Counted from the stretch's first letter, positions 9,958 to 20,800 are shown. The stretch is 64,000 nt of DNA from Branchinecta lynchi (GCA_023053575.1 JAKZAP010000012.1:11160230-11224229); one strand, 5' to 3'. Translations and numbers: made by a program. The notes: generated by a model not told the origin, from the letters alone.

Positions 9958-11698
9958 AACAAGAGCCATATGGCACTTGTAAGAACAATTAGCATGTTTG
10001 TCAGATACGGTTTGCAGTTGTCAAGGCCGCATCTGTCTCCCGATATTCATTTCATCAGAAAATCGACTTGATCTACTAAATCTGAAATGGTTACTCCACC
10101 CACTGATAACTGTTTCTCCCACAACGATGATCGGATCGGGGGAGGGACTATTTTTAAGCCAATCTGACTGAGTCCCTAGCATGCCTGCCAAGTTTCATGG
10201 TCATAGCACAGCCTGTCAAGTTTTATAGACATGGCACATTTGGAAGTACCCCAGCTCGTGATAACCAGACTTATGGAAAACCCTCTCAAACTCCCCCAAC
10301 TGTGACAACATCCGGCCCTATTTTGTCAGTATTGTCTCTACGGCTTATGTACGTTCTTTCCTCCAAATCCCATCCCGGTCTCTCGACTCTAAGCGTTTCA
10401 CGAGATTTCTTGCCCCCCCCCCCCCCCCCCCCTCCACCTCCCCCCCCCCAATTATTGGATTCGTTCCGAAGTTGAAATTGATGATCTGAGGCTCTTGTTC
10501 CTGACACTTCTCAAGTTTCATTCACGTCCCATCACCCGTTCTAAAGTTATGCATGTCACTAGATGCTGGATTCCCCATCCCTCCACTCCCCCAACATCAC
10601 CGTGTTGGTGAAGGAACTATTTCCTAGTTGACCTAGGAAAGTACCTAATATTTCTGCCAAATTTCATGGTTATGATGTACATCTGGAAGTACCCTAGCTG
10701 ATGGTCACCGCGGAAATAAAAAAAAAACCCTCCGACACCATCCACTGCGACACTATCCAGTCCTATTTTGTCAATAAAGTATCCAGGGTTAATGCTCGTC
10801 CTTCCCTTCAAGTTCCATCCCGATCCCTCAACCCTAAGCGCTTCAAAAGATTTCCGGTCCCCCCTCTATTCGGGCCAGATTTGAAATTTAACATCTGAGA
10901 CAGTTGTTCTTCACACTTGTCAAGTTCCATGCATGTCCGATTACCCGTTCCAAAGTTACGTATGATTCTAGTTTCCGGATTCTCCATCCCCCCGCGATGG
11001 CTGGATCGGGGAAGTAATTATTTCCAAGTTACCCTGGTCGGTTCCCTCATATGCCTTCCAAGTTTTATTGTCCTAGCTTATGTGGAAGCGTCTCAGGAGA
11101 TTTCCTGTGCCCCCCTCCAGCCCCCCCCCACCACAGGCATCGAATCTGGTCCGGATTGAAACTGAATATCCGAAAGACTTGTCCTTGACACATGTCAAGT
11201 TTCACGCATGTCCGATTACCCTTTCCAAAGTTATGCATGTTAATAGTTTCCGGATTTCCCATCCCTCCACTCCCCCCACTATGATCGGATCTGGAAAGTA
11301 ATTATATCCAAGTTAATCTGGTCGGTTCCCTGATATTCCTGCCAAGTTTCATTGTCCTAGCTTATGTGGAAGCGTTTCCCGAGATTTGTTTAGTTTTCCA
11401 CTTTCGTTTGGACCACATGATCTTACCTTATCTTTGAACCATATCTAATCCCGCATTCGCTTTCGAATACATTTAAGTCTTGGCGCAGCGGAGAGCACTG
11501 GCTTAGCGACTCAGAAGTCCGCGGTTCGATTCCGCATTTAGACAGCGCTCTTTTTGCTAAGTTTCGCTCCGCTTTTGCTTTATAGTTTCCGGACTCCCGG
11601 ATCCGGGGAAAGTCGGATTGGGGAAGTGATTATTTGTAAGTTGATCTGGTCGGGTCCCTGATATGCCTGTGAAGTTTGAGTATGCTCAAGTGCCATAA
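9958..11698 (+). mobile_element. HLA element, full-length span with a tRNA-like insertion
   Basis: Starts AACAAGAGCCATATGGCACTTG and ends CAAGTGCCATAAAAA, so both termini are present, though the 3' hairpin is reduced. The core units on this strand carry GCCAAGTTTCATGG, poly-C tracts (10412-10432, 10440-10449), GGAATCTCCATCCC-like motifs and CGATCGGGGAAGT. About 200 bases (roughly 11391-11590) do not match other copies and contain a tRNA-like unit. Open frames here are repeat-derived and differ in frame from copy to copy. Confidence 0.78.
11474..11555 (+). ncRNA. tRNA-like unit with perfect pol III A and B boxes
   Basis: A box TGGCGCAGCGG at 11481-11491 and B box GGTTCGATTCC at 11523-11533 both fit the pol III internal promoter consensus. 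A T5 run at 11551-11555 could terminate transcription. The acceptor-like ends GTCT and AGAC can pair. The anticodon arm is weak; a 7-base loop TTAGCGA would give anticodon AGC. It is more likely a tRNA-derived SINE head or tRNA pseudogene than a working tRNA. It lies inside an HLA copy. Confidence 0.55.
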
Positions 11699-11701
11699 AA
11701 A

Positions 11702-12330
11702 CAGGAGCAAAGGTTTCGATGGGATCCCAGAAATTGAATATTTATCGGACATCTTGATCCAGACAATCAGGTCTTGTAAATTTCCGGTCTTCGCCAGGCC
11801 CCTTTGACAAGTTACTATTTATCCATAATTAACCTCTTGAAAATGTAAAACAAAATATACGGAATTAGTGTTTCTTAAAAAATTACGGGAAACAACTAAT
11901 ATTTTGAATATTCAACATGCCGTGGGTATATCATCTCTAATCGACTTAGTAAAGTTACAGAGCTGGATTCATCGAGTGTTCTTACCCCCGATATGAACCT
12001 CTAATCGCGTTAACAATTTTTTTTTGTTTACCAAATTTCCCCTTTCGTCAGATTCCGGGTAAACTTCTTATTCGGCGAAAAATTTTCTCAGATCCGGATT
12101 CTGCGTGTCTCCTCACCCTACATCTCATTGGGTTTTAAAACCCAATCCTGGCAGGATTTCCAGTTTCGGCCGGATTTTGGGCGAACAGCTTGTCCGGCAA
12201 GAAAGTGAAGTTACAAAAACGAATTCAACGTGTCTCGTTACCCCTATTTCAAACCTCTAATCAACTTCAAGTAAAACTTTTACTTTAAAAATAATCTTCC
12301 AGTTTTGGCCGGATTTTAGGTTAACTACTT
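11702..12330 (+). mobile_element. HLB element, degraded, 5' end present
   Basis: Starts GAGCAAAGGTTTCGATGGGATCCCAG, then GATCCAGACAATCAGGTCTTGTA and CGGTCTTCGCCAG, as in other HLB copies. It continues with two to three diverged 134-bp units (CCTCTAATC, TTTCCAGTTTCGGCCGGATT, GGCGAACAGCTTGTCCGGC). The 3' palindrome is not found. It abuts the HLA copy directly. Confidence 0.7.
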
Positions 12331-12388
12331 ATCAAATAAAATAGAAAAAAAACACGAGATTTTCGTGTTTTTTTTCTTGATCAGCTAG

Positions 12389-12655
12389 TTACCCCTCCAA
12401 GATGATGTGTGAGGGATAAATAAAATTTCGGATATTTCGGTTGCACTTCCGGCAAACCGTTCTCAGCGGAACAAACAAAACTAAATCATAAGATCTACCA
12501 CAATCACAACAGGAAAACGATGCGGGACCAACAGACAATAAGACGACATATAACTGTCCCCTCCCGTCTTCCGTGCGTCGGTCCGAGAGGAATACTGGCA
12601 ATAAGTTTTCCCCATATCCCGCTAATTCTTCTACTAAATTTTTACGTAGTTTCAT
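12389..12655 (-). CDS. Unrecognised 88-codon ORF with two Cys pairs
   Basis: An open minus-strand frame with SCCDCGRSYD followed 16-18 residues later by CRKCNRN. This is a C-x2-C ... C-x2-C layout that could bind zinc. No family recognised, no start context, and no neighbouring exon seen. A retro-type 3' tail on the plus strand follows at 12745, so it may be antisense to a retroelement. Low confidence that it is a gene. Confidence 0.2.
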   Translation of the reverse strand: MKLRKNLVEELAGYGENLLPVFLSDRRTEDGRGQLYVVLLSVGPASFSCCDCGRSYDLVLFVPLRTVCRKCNRNIRNFIYPSHIILEG

Positions 12656-12665
12656 TCCATCATTT

Positions 12666-12795
12666 ATTTCTGGTAATTTCTTGTAAGTGTATTAGTTAAT
12701 TTGTTTCTTGTGTGTCTGCGTATTTTGTAAATTTGTATTCCTTTTCTAGCTTTTAGCTATTCAGATTAAACTTGAATGATTGATAAAAAAAAAAC
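12666..12795 (+). mobile_element. Retroelement 3' tail with TGAT-type end (copy 1)
   Basis: CTAGCTTTTAGCTATT.(G/A)GATTAAACTTGAATGATTGATAAAA at 12747-12791 recurs at 57985-58035, where the tail has one extra TGATTGAC unit. A shared unit ending in a variable short repeat is typical of LINE or SINE 3' ends. The body upstream is not recognised. Confidence 0.6.
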
Positions 12796-12961
12796 TAAAA
12801 CCAGAAGAACGATGCGGACCGAACGACATGCAGATAAAAATAAAACAACGAGAGATAAAATGTGCGTGTTCAAAGTGTATATGTACAATATGTGATTATT
12901 TACAATTCTGAATTCTATTAATTGTAAATATGTGTATAAATTGTAAATACATAAATTGTTA

Positions 12962-13437
12962 CTGTTGCGGGGGGAAATACCCGCGGAGTACGGGTAAATA
13001 CCCTCCGTGTAAACGTAGCTTTACCGGACTGTTCGTGCTGTAGCTTAATACTGCCATAGGTGGAGCATATGTTGTTTTACAACACCACAGGAATCTTAAG
13101 GGCTTCATCCTTATTCTTGACTTGTTTACGTCAGTCCATATTTCATAAAGCCTCGCAGCTTTGTCCAACCATGACTTTCTGTTGATCCTGGAACTAATAT
13201 TCCCAAAGATTAGAAACTGTGTAGCTGCTTTGTCTCTTCGCGTGGGAATATTGTTTGTTCAACTTGCCACGTGCGAGGTTCTTAGAATGTCATTGTCGAT
13301 TTCGTGGGATAACCCTGCTGTTGATCCCGTTTGATTAGTTCTATCCTCCGGCTCAAACGTCTGTATTAATTTCTGCATCTGTTCTGTTCCCCGAGATATG
13401 ATGGAAATGGAAGCGTTCTCGCTTTGTAATGTCTAGT
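12962..13437 (-). pseudogene. Degraded ORF pair, unknown protein
   Basis: Two adjacent minus-strand frames have protein-like composition. The upstream one, about 13437-13267, includes RGTEQMQKLIQTFEPEDRT and ends in a stop. The downstream one, about 13245-12962, includes WLDKAARLYEIWTDVNKS and ends GYFPPQQ. They would join across one frameshift and stop near 13260. No family recognised. This could be a broken transposon protein or a host exon. There is no start codon for the second part before residue 30. Confidence 0.3.
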
Positions 13438-13455
13438 TCAGCTACGTTCTGGACG

Positions 13456-14640
13456 CTAGTTTGAACCAGCATTTATTAACCTGGGAACGGCCCGATCGCA
13501 AGTACATGGTTGGGCTCTGTCAAGGGACCTCGCAGCAGAACCATCAAAGACAAAAAAGTTTGTGGGTGGTGGATGAGCAGAAAGTTGCAAGAAAAATATC
13601 TTTTGTTTTGCTGACCATATTTTTGAATAAGAACTGATGTCTCCGGAAATGAATGCTATCAAGACAACTGAAATATTGGCGAGATGTATAAGGCATATAA
13701 GACAACTATATGTGAAGATTTGCCGTGATAAATTCACATTTATTTATTGCTGTCTTAACGGTACGTAGTATCTGAATGCCACAGGATGTCTTATATAAAG
13801 ATTACTCAGAAGGGATCAACTCATCAAAGATATTCTTCAGCTATAACCTTCAAAAAAGACCCTTGCCAAGAAGGGCTGAATTATTGCCGAAGAATTTGCT
13901 AGGTGACTGATCTGTTCGAATGATTTTTGTATATTGTATGATAGGTATTACAATAAAAGCTATGATAAATTGCAATACTTATGAATAAGAAACCATTACC
14001 TAAATAAAATACCACTCACAAAGTAGTTTTCTCTGTGCTTCATCAACTGCTTGAGGAATATATCGATTTTCTTTATTGAAATAACCCTCATTCGTAATTT
14101 GCACTATCCATTCCTGATCGTACGCATTTACTCTAAATTTGTCTGCACTCGAATCATTTCATTCCCTACACACACAAGATGCCGAACGAACTCATTCAGA
14201 CGTCCACACATCGGGTAGAATTAATTGCCCATTCTCCCATTTTCCTACCAATATTGCTGAAAGAGTATTGATGGTAACTGACTTGTAAAACACACGTTGA
14301 TTCACTAAGATTTGATGAATGAGGAGCCAAGTCATACGAAGGATTTTTAATTATCATCATCACTGTCAAACGCCGCACATGGAAATTCATGCGAGCATTG
14401 TCGGGGATATCTTGAAATTTAAAAACTTACAACGTCGTCATCCCTTTTGATACCATCTACCGCTGGTCACTAGCAAGAGCGATAAGAATCCTAGGATACA
14501 CACTTTATGACCGTATGTATGTGACGAAGGGAGAGCCCTACGAGACCTAGTGTCTAGCCAAGAGTTCTGAGCATTACCTTAAATCGCATTGTCCAGCGAC
14601 AAAGGTGCCAATGCTCCTGTAGAGTCGCTGGTGGTCAGGT
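13456..14640. other. Largely unassigned stretch
   Basis: Around 13850-13910, AGACCCTTGCCAAGAAGGGCTGAATTATTGCCGAAG matches the central hairpin of foldback family R6. The rest holds no recognised gene or repeat. Confidence 0.4.
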
Positions 14641-14663
14641 CAATTTTATTTGTTATCAGTCAG

Positions 14664-15580
14664 TTTTTGGGATCCCAGAACGTAAGTGGAGGGATACCTA
14701 TGATATCACAAAAATTGTCCGTCCGTCCGTCTGTCCGTCTGTACGCACTATAACTCTCGAAGGGAATGAGATATTTTGATGAAACTTGGTGTGAGGATTG
14801 TTTGGGTCAAGAGTAAGGTCAAGTTCGTAGATGTGCTCTGTAGCCCTACATTTACGGGTGGGGGAGGGGGTTTAATTTAAGGGGCAAATGAAATATTTTT
14901 AAACATATAATGTGATAGCCGATTATGAGGTAAGAAGACATGCTGAATACGATGGTGAAAACCAATTTTGTCATCGGACAAGTAGTTAGCCCGGAATCCG
15001 ACCAAAACCGGAAAGTCTGTAAAAAGTAAAAGTAAAAGTTTTATTTGAAGTTGATTAGATGTTCGATATAGAGATAAGAAGACATGCTGAACACGGTGGT
15101 GAACACCATTTTTTCGCCCGGCAAGTAGTTCTCCCGGAATACGGCCAAAACCGGAAAGTTTGTTCAAAGTAAAAGTTTTATTTGAAGTTGATTAGATGTT
15201 CGATCAAGGGGTAAGAAGACATGCTGAACCCTTACGTGAACAGTATTTTCTACCAGGACAACTTGTTCGGCCGGAATCAGGCCAAACCGCAAAATTTGTT
15301 AAGATGACAGATTTAGGGGTAAGAAGACACGCTGGATCTGTATATGACAATCTTTTTTTTTACCTGGACATATAGTTCGTTTGGAATCCTGTTGAAACCG
15401 GATTTTTTTTACAAGTTAAAGTTTTACTTGAAGTTGATTAGATGTTCTTTATACGGATAAGGAGATACGCTGAATTCATTTATGAACTTTTTTTTTCTGG
15501 ACAAGTATGGTAGTTCGTTCGCAATTGTCAGGATCAAATATTAGATTCTTGGGATCCCATCGAAACCTTTGGTCTTGTTT
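14664..15580 (-). mobile_element. HLB element, full-length span
   Basis: The 3' end, at the left, is TTTTTGGGATCCCAGAACGTAAGTGGAGGGATACC, followed by CCGTCCGT repeats, AACTCTCGAAGGGAATGAGAT and GATGAAACTTGGTG. Four to five tandem units of about 134 bp follow, each with GGTAAGAAGACATGCTGAA, GGACAAGTAGTTCG and CCGGAATCC. The 5' end, at the right, is TGGGATCCCATCGAAACCTTTGGTCTTGTT, which reads AACAAGACC on the element strand. No protein is encoded. Confidence 0.85.
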
Positions 15581-16000
15581 GCTATGTGAAAGCTGTGGTT
15601 AAGTTCAAGTTTCAAGACAACATTGGACTTAACTTGACTTGCTGGCCTAGGGACCATCGTTTTCAGGTTATTTGCTTGGAGAAATCCGCTGTAAATTCAT
15701 GTGGAAAGTATCTCGCCTCTGCTTTTCTAGGTGTAAAATGGCCGAGAGGAATTGTTCTGCTGGGGATTTATCAATTAGGCTTCTCGAGAGACACTCTCCG
15801 GCCAAAGTCTACCGTGGTCTATCTGTCAGTGTTTTGCCAATTAAAAATATTGCTAAAAGCTACCTCTTGTCTTAGCATGGCGTCTTTTTGCTCCATATAT
15901 TTTCCCTTCACAGCAGTACCAGGAATTGTATAAGGTAGAATATTTAGGGCACTGAGGCTGCGAAGCACGGGCATCGCTAATACCATCTATAGTCATGGCG
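15581..16000. other. Unassigned stretch with two overlapping open frames
   Basis: Plus-strand frames of 115 codons (15586-15933) and 67 codons (15672-15875) overlap in different phases. Neither resembles a known family, and there are no supporting signals. Confidence 0.3.
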
Positions 16001-16262
16001 CGAGAGGCGTCACGTATGGGGGAGGGGGTGACCCCCCCCCCCAATGTTGTCGGTCGGTAAAAAAATTAGCAGAGTCGGCGCAACCATTTTTTTTTGTAGA
16101 GACAGTCAGCTATTCTTTAAAATAGTCGATTTTTTTAAAACAGTCGATTTTTCTTAAAATCAGTTGATTTTTCGTCAAAACATTCATTTTTTTTTCTTAA
16201 AAACAGTCATGTTTCGGCAACATTATCGGTTAAAATGACCAGCCAGTTTGCAAATACCTTGC
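16001..16262. mobile_element. hM1 hAT-type MITE, right end eroded
   Basis: The left end GAGAGGCGTCACG is followed by poly-G, GACCCCCC and CAATGTTGTCGGTCGG. Degenerate CAGTCGATTTTT units and GACCAGCCAGT near the right match the hM1 copy at 2177. The terminal CGCCTCTG is missing, and no clear target duplication remains. Confidence 0.75.
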
Positions 16263-16284
16263 ACAGAGTGAATCAGTAGCCTAA

Positions 16285-16500
16285 TAAGATAAGATAGATA
16301 AGATAAGATTTATTCCACTAAAAGCACAGAGGCCATGGGAAAAAATAAACACAAACAAAAATAAAAAAAACACAAACCAAATAAATGCTAACTATTTTAC
16401 ATATTCCTTTACAAGAATCTTTCTCTGTGGTTCATCGAGACGTACGACAGGTTCTTTAATTTTCGGGCGTGCCTCAGTCATCATGCTGTTCCTGTAGCTT
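16285..16500 (-). mobile_element. LINE 3' end with (ATCTT)n tail
   Basis: An AAGATAAGATAGATAAGATAAG tail precedes TTTATTCCACTAAAAGCACAGAGGCCATGGG on the plus strand. The minus strand encodes LKNLSYVSMNHRERFL then a stop at about 16420-16470, matching the C-terminus of the LINE at 6566. It is a short 5'-truncated copy. Confidence 0.75.
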
Positions 16501-16552
16501 TAAATTTACGTAATTCGGCACCCGTTGGAACACTATCAAAAGAGGCGATGAA

Positions 16553-16955
16553 TGGATCCTCCCCTTAAAGGCCCTCGCACTATTTACTCTTCAACTTACA
16601 GTATTTTAAAATGTTTGAATACTTAAAAACTATGCTGTGCTTTCAATGAATAACCCTCGGTTTTGTCTGTTTTAAGCCTTTTCCGAGACCTGTTGATTTG
16701 TAGCGAAAACAGGGACAAAATTTATATTACCGATTTTTCTGATGGAAAGACTTCTCGCAGACAACCGTCTACAGCGTGATACACATCGAAGGTAGCAAAA
16801 CACGGCAATTGAGAAAATCAGCGCGGTTTTATTAGAGGGGTTAGAAGATACCGTACGAAATTGGGGTCTCTTGGTTTAGAAGTATATGGAGTGATTATGG
16901 AAATTAGGTTGCATTAGTATTATAGGTAAGACAGGTCCTTTAAGGTAAATCCTCC
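16553..16955. mobile_element. Possible DNA transposon remnant with CCTTAAAGG ends
   Basis: Inverted ends CCTTAAAGGCCCT (16563) and AGGTCCTTTAAGG (16933) lie about 370 bases apart. TCCTCC flanks both sides. A related end AGGTCCTTTAAG-like occurs near 25455. No coding capacity. Confidence 0.4.
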
Positions 16956-17640
16956 CCTCCTCCTTTTATTTGGTGTTGGCTGTAACTTTGCGTCTTCAGC
17001 ACGTCCATTCAGATGAGACATCGCATCGCAATCGTTGAAAAGACTTCCTGGATTAATTTGTCAGGCGTAGACGCCGTCTATGAATTCTTTAAAACATGAT
17101 ACGCTCTGCAAATGAAATTCTCGGTCGCTTCGGAATGAATATCGCCTTTCTTTGTTGTCGATGAAGGAATGATTACATTCCCCTGTTCGTTGTATTGCTT
17201 AATATCGCAGGAGAATATTCATTAGCTTACTTGGGGAATTGGGGACAGGCATGTTCCTTTTTTCACAGATAGCTGCGTTCGTTGCACTCGGGGCTGGCTC
17301 TGGTGTTTCGTCACCGATGTCCGGTTCTTGTCTTTTGCGCCTTTTTGGTTCACCGGTGCATGGTTAGTCACCTTGTGAGTGCAAAAACGGCACAAATTCT
17401 GGCTTTTGCGCGAAACCGCGAAAATCCCGTCAAATTTTGACGAAAAGTTGCTAACTTCTCGGTAAAGCCGGGCTCCCGAGCAGGTTTTGGTTAGTCCGCA
17501 CCGGTGAGGTAAAACCGGGCACTGGTTAGTTCAAATAACGGGTTATAAGACGGGTGAGTAGTCACAGATGAATGCAAAAAAAAACAGATAGTGTGCTTTT
17601 GGACACATTAGATTTTCTCCGGATTATGCTACTTCCAGAT
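16956..17640. other. Unassigned stretch
   Basis: No gene or repeat boundary recognised. Two similar CCGGTG(C/A)... segments near 17350 and 17500 are too short to name. Confidence 0.4.
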
Positions 17641-17679
17641 TGAAGTGTGAGTCTTTCACAATTAGCTACTTATTTACGA

Positions 17680-17827
17680 CCATCCTAGCCGAGTGGTTAG
17701 CCCGTTTTTTCTGATGCTTGAGCGCAGCTATTTCGAGTCTCGGTGGTGCCTACCGTTTGGTTTGGGGCCAGGGTTAATGGCATCACCCTGTAAGGGAGGC
17801 CCTGGTCGACCCGGCAGACCTCGGGAA
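17680..17827 (+). mobile_element. tRNA-derived SINE-like head (copy 1)
   Basis: A perfect pol III A box TAGCCGAGTGG lies at 17686-17696, as in class II tRNA (Ser/Leu). A degenerate B box (TATTTCGAGTCT) lies at about 17729-17740. The sequence after the B box, GTGCCTACCGTTTG, recurs on the minus strand at about 37443-37458 downstream of another A/B box pair, so this is a repeated unit and not a lone tRNA. The body runs on to GGGAAGGTGA and into the tandem array. Confidence 0.6.
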
Positions 17828-18280
17828 GGTGAAAGGACGAGCCTGTGAAAGTACCAGGATATACCTGGTCCCCAGTCATCAATTTCACTTCCTGGCCGGG
17901 AGCCCTGATCTTAGGCCGAGAGCCGGTCGAAGGTCAGTTGACCCAAAAAATCAGGGGAAGGTGACAAGATTAGTTGTGAAAACACAAGGGTATCTGGCTC
18001 CCAACCACCTATTGCACTTCCCAGATGAGAGTCGAAATAGGTCAGTCGACCCAACAAATCTGGGGAAAGTGACAAGATTAGTGTAGGAAAATACGAGGGT
18101 GGCGGGCCCACAACCACCTATTACACTTCCTAGATGACGGCAGAAATAGGTCAGTCGACCCAACAAATCTGGGGGAGGTGACATGGCGGGTGTGGGAAAA
18201 CACCAGGATGGCTGGCCCTTGTCCCCCCATTGTACTCCCTGGCTGAGGGGACGAAAATCAGCAGCACCGCAAGGCCTGTC
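17826..18280. repeat. Tandem array, about 108-bp unit, four copies
   Basis: Units begin at about 17826, 17958, 18067 and 18175 with (A)AGGTGACAAGATTAG-like sequence. Inner units share CCACCTATT.CACTTCC, GAAATAGGTCAGTCGACCC and AACAAATCTGGGG. The first unit is longer (about 132 bp) and the last diverges at its right end. A single AATCTGGGGAAGGTGAC unit also follows the related SINE head near 37050-37070. Confidence 0.8.
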
Positions 18281-18750
18281 ATGGATGATGATAGTACCTT
18301 TAGCTTTGTTTTCACTTAGGGGACGTTTTCGCGTTGCTGGCTGTAGAGCTGAACGGGTGACCCCATCCCCGCGAAAATCAATCAGACGTTGAACCGTTGA
18401 GGAAGACGGTTCCTTCCACGCGAAAATGCCCATTCAGCTGAATGGGAGCATATGAGTGGGAAGGTCCACACAATATCCCCGTTCAGCTCAACGCTGCCCT
18501 CGGAGCGGTGTTGAACGGGAGGCGTCCGTCGAGCTGGATGGCCCGTTCATCTGTTCATCCCTTCAAGCGAAAATGACAATAAAATAGACGACATCCATGC
18601 GAAAATGTCCGTCGAGCTCGAGGGGAGGTCGACGGGACCAGAGCCATCCACGCGAAAACGTCCCCTTATTAGGCCGAGAATGTTTTATCAGTCAGCAACG
18701 CCAGTAAGGCCTGTCCAGACTGATGCTGATGACTTTAACTTTGCTTCAAA
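18264..18750. repeat. Dense cluster of nested inverted and direct repeats
   Basis: A perfect 16-bp inverted pair lies at 18318-18333 (AGGGGACGTTTTCGCG) and 18651-18666. Inside it a 12-bp inverted pair lies at 18346-18357 (GAGCTGAACGGG) and 18478-18489, a perfect 18-bp palindrome at 18429-18446 (CCCATTCAGCTGAATGGG), and a hairpin at 18389-18411 (GAACCGT...ACGGTTC). GCGAAAA(T/C)(C/G) occurs at 18371, 18420, 18567, 18599 and 18652. A direct repeat (AAGGCCTGTC...GATGA..TTTAACTTTG) flanks the whole at about 18273 and 18707. No open frame explains it. Confidence 0.7.
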
Positions 18751-18794
18751 TTACTTACACACTTAGAAGTTAGCTACACAAGCTTTGCATTATG

Positions 18795-18910
18795 TAATAA
18801 TAATGGAAACTTTATTTCCCTCAAAGGCCATATATTAAACAAAACGAAAGAAAATCACAACAGAGATTAAACAAGCATTGAAAACGCGCTAAGGACGGAC
18901 GGCCCTGACG
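18795..18910 (-). mobile_element. LINE-like 3' tail
   Basis: TAATAATAATGGAAACTTTATTTCCCTCAAAGGCCATATATTAAAC follows the same order as other minus-strand LINE ends here: simple tail, TTTATT, A-G-rich word, GGCCAT. No coding trace was found upstream. Confidence 0.45.
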
Positions 18911-19048
18911 AACGCGCTCATCACACGACCTGGAAGGGGTATATAACACAGGGGGGTATATAACAGGACACAGGGGCATATATCACATAAAATACCAATA
19001 TAAACATAAACACGATATTAATTTACACATATAAAATGTATTAAACAG

Positions 19049-19084
<36 letters not shown>

Positions 19085-20320
19085 ATAAAAATATAAATAT
19101 AAATACAAATCTATATATAAATATACCATATTAATGTATAAAAGTAACCTCCGTAGAAAGTAAAATTATGCCTTCAGTCAAAACGGGACATCTCACTTTC
19201 GTGCGAAGGGATCGACGTTTCCTCGCATGCAAGGTCGTTTTAGCCGCTTTCTCAGCTTTTTTACCTATTAGGCTATCTGTAAGAAAATAATGCTTTTTAA
19301 ATCTTACGAAGAATTTAGTTTCTCTATTACACAATTACCTAAACTTACCCTGGAATGCTAGTTGTTTGCTAAAAAGCATATTACTTGAATCTTTTCCATG
19401 TCTCTGCTTATTACCTCAAGATGTATTAGGGGATCTGCCGTTTTAGTTGTATTCCCTGTTTAAAGCACAATGGACACTTCTAATGCTTTACTTTGTATTA
19501 AACACTTCACAAAGAAACATTACCGACTTTCTTTAGAAGGCGCTACGAAAGTCGGCCGTTTTCTTGTTATCCCTTGTCTTTACCTCTCTGGCATTTGGGC
19601 GATCCAAATCTTAGGAGCTGGGATATCGTGGCAGGAAATTCAAAAACACCCAGCAATGCTTGATAGAAAAGGATATATTAGAGATGTCACCAAATTCAGG
19701 CCGCAGATGCAGTTTACCTTATTGTTCTAGTGTTTCATTAGAAGTTCCATGGCTTAAAGTGCCTATTCAAAGTTTTTCTTTGTGGAATAGTGTTATGAAG
19801 CTTGATTAGCTTGCTTTATAAAATGTACCAGAATATGCAACAAGCTTATAAAAAATAACATAACTACAAAAATCATTCAAAAACAAATAACCTATTCACA
19901 TCTGAATTATACAAGCTGATTTATGCATAAAATAAAGATCTACTAAGGATTATAAGAAACATCACTTTTATCTTTGTCCAAGCTAGTAAATTGAGCATGT
20001 ACTGGCCCCAAAAATTACGCTTTGAAATATCACAGAGAGGAAACTGTTGAAAAAGCTGCTGATCTAGGGGGTAAGCATTGTTCCTAGGTTGTTACAAAGT
20101 GGGATTGGGGTAGTTTGATGTGCCCATTGAACTTTAATTCTGGGGAGAATGGAGTGGGGGAGATAACACGGAAAGACAATTTTGGTGATCTTCAGTTCGC
20201 GAGGTTTCTCAGTCAGACTATGGGGCATCGGTAGCGTTTTTGGGGTGTGGAGCGGTGATATAGTGGTTTGTTGGTGTTTATAATGCTATGACTCGAATTT
20301 CTGAGTGTTGTTTTCCCGTC
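18911..20320. other. Unassigned stretch with a CA/TA microsatellite
   Basis: (CA)n then (TA)n lies at about 19049-19085. GGGGTATATAACA and a near copy occur at 18937-18970. The frames at 19131-19334 and 19470-19730 have no recognised family. Confidence 0.4.
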
Positions 20321-20329
20321 ATATTGGCT

Positions 20330-20800
20330 CGGGCTTTTTAGGGAAGTAAATTCATCCATGCATAGATAACCATAGGGAGGAACTCTCATTAGTTTCGTCT
20401 CCTCAAGTTTTCGGAGTATCATATGATTTCTAAGCGAAGAGGAACCGCCGATTAGAAAGAGACCGTCCTTTAAATATTGCAATAGTAATAATTTCAAGTT
20501 GAATGTGATTGATTGGTGAATATGAATGGTTATTAGTTTGGTTCATTTGATAACTGTATATATCTTCACTACCTTCATTACCTCATTACCCTCGGGCTTT
20601 TGGGGGAAATAAATTCATGCATAGGAACTCTCAGATTAGTTTCGTTTCCTCAAGTTCTCGGACTATCATCTGATTTCTAGTATTCAGTAGTATTAATTCA
20701 ACAATATCAATAGTATTAATTTCAAGTCGAATCTGATTGATTGGTAAACATGAATGGTTATTAGTTTTTGTTAATTTGATAAGTGTATATACCTCATCAT
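20330..20800. repeat. Tandem duplication, about 250-bp unit
   Basis: Copy one starts near 20330 and copy two near 20593. Shared words are CGGGCTTTT.GGGGAA(G/A)TAAATTCAT, GCATAG, ATTAGTTTCGT, CCTCAAGTT.TCGGA, GATTGATTGGT and GAATGGTTATTAGTTT. Copy two lacks a short middle part. Confidence 0.75.

Noticed and set aside
10197..10507. Opposed ORFs of 73-92 codons over 10197-10507 with proline-rich or glycine-rich stretches
   Set aside because: They are poly-C and poly-G tracts of an HLA unit read in chance frames; equivalent tracts in other copies fall in other frames.
15586..15933. Host exon from two overlapping open frames
   Set aside because: Two phases open at once without a family match is expected by chance at this length.
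17951..18433. A 160-codon minus-strand ORF
   Set aside because: Its repeated peptide follows the 108-bp DNA array. Unit lengths differ by non-multiples of three (132, 109, 108), so the frame is not maintained as a protein repeat.
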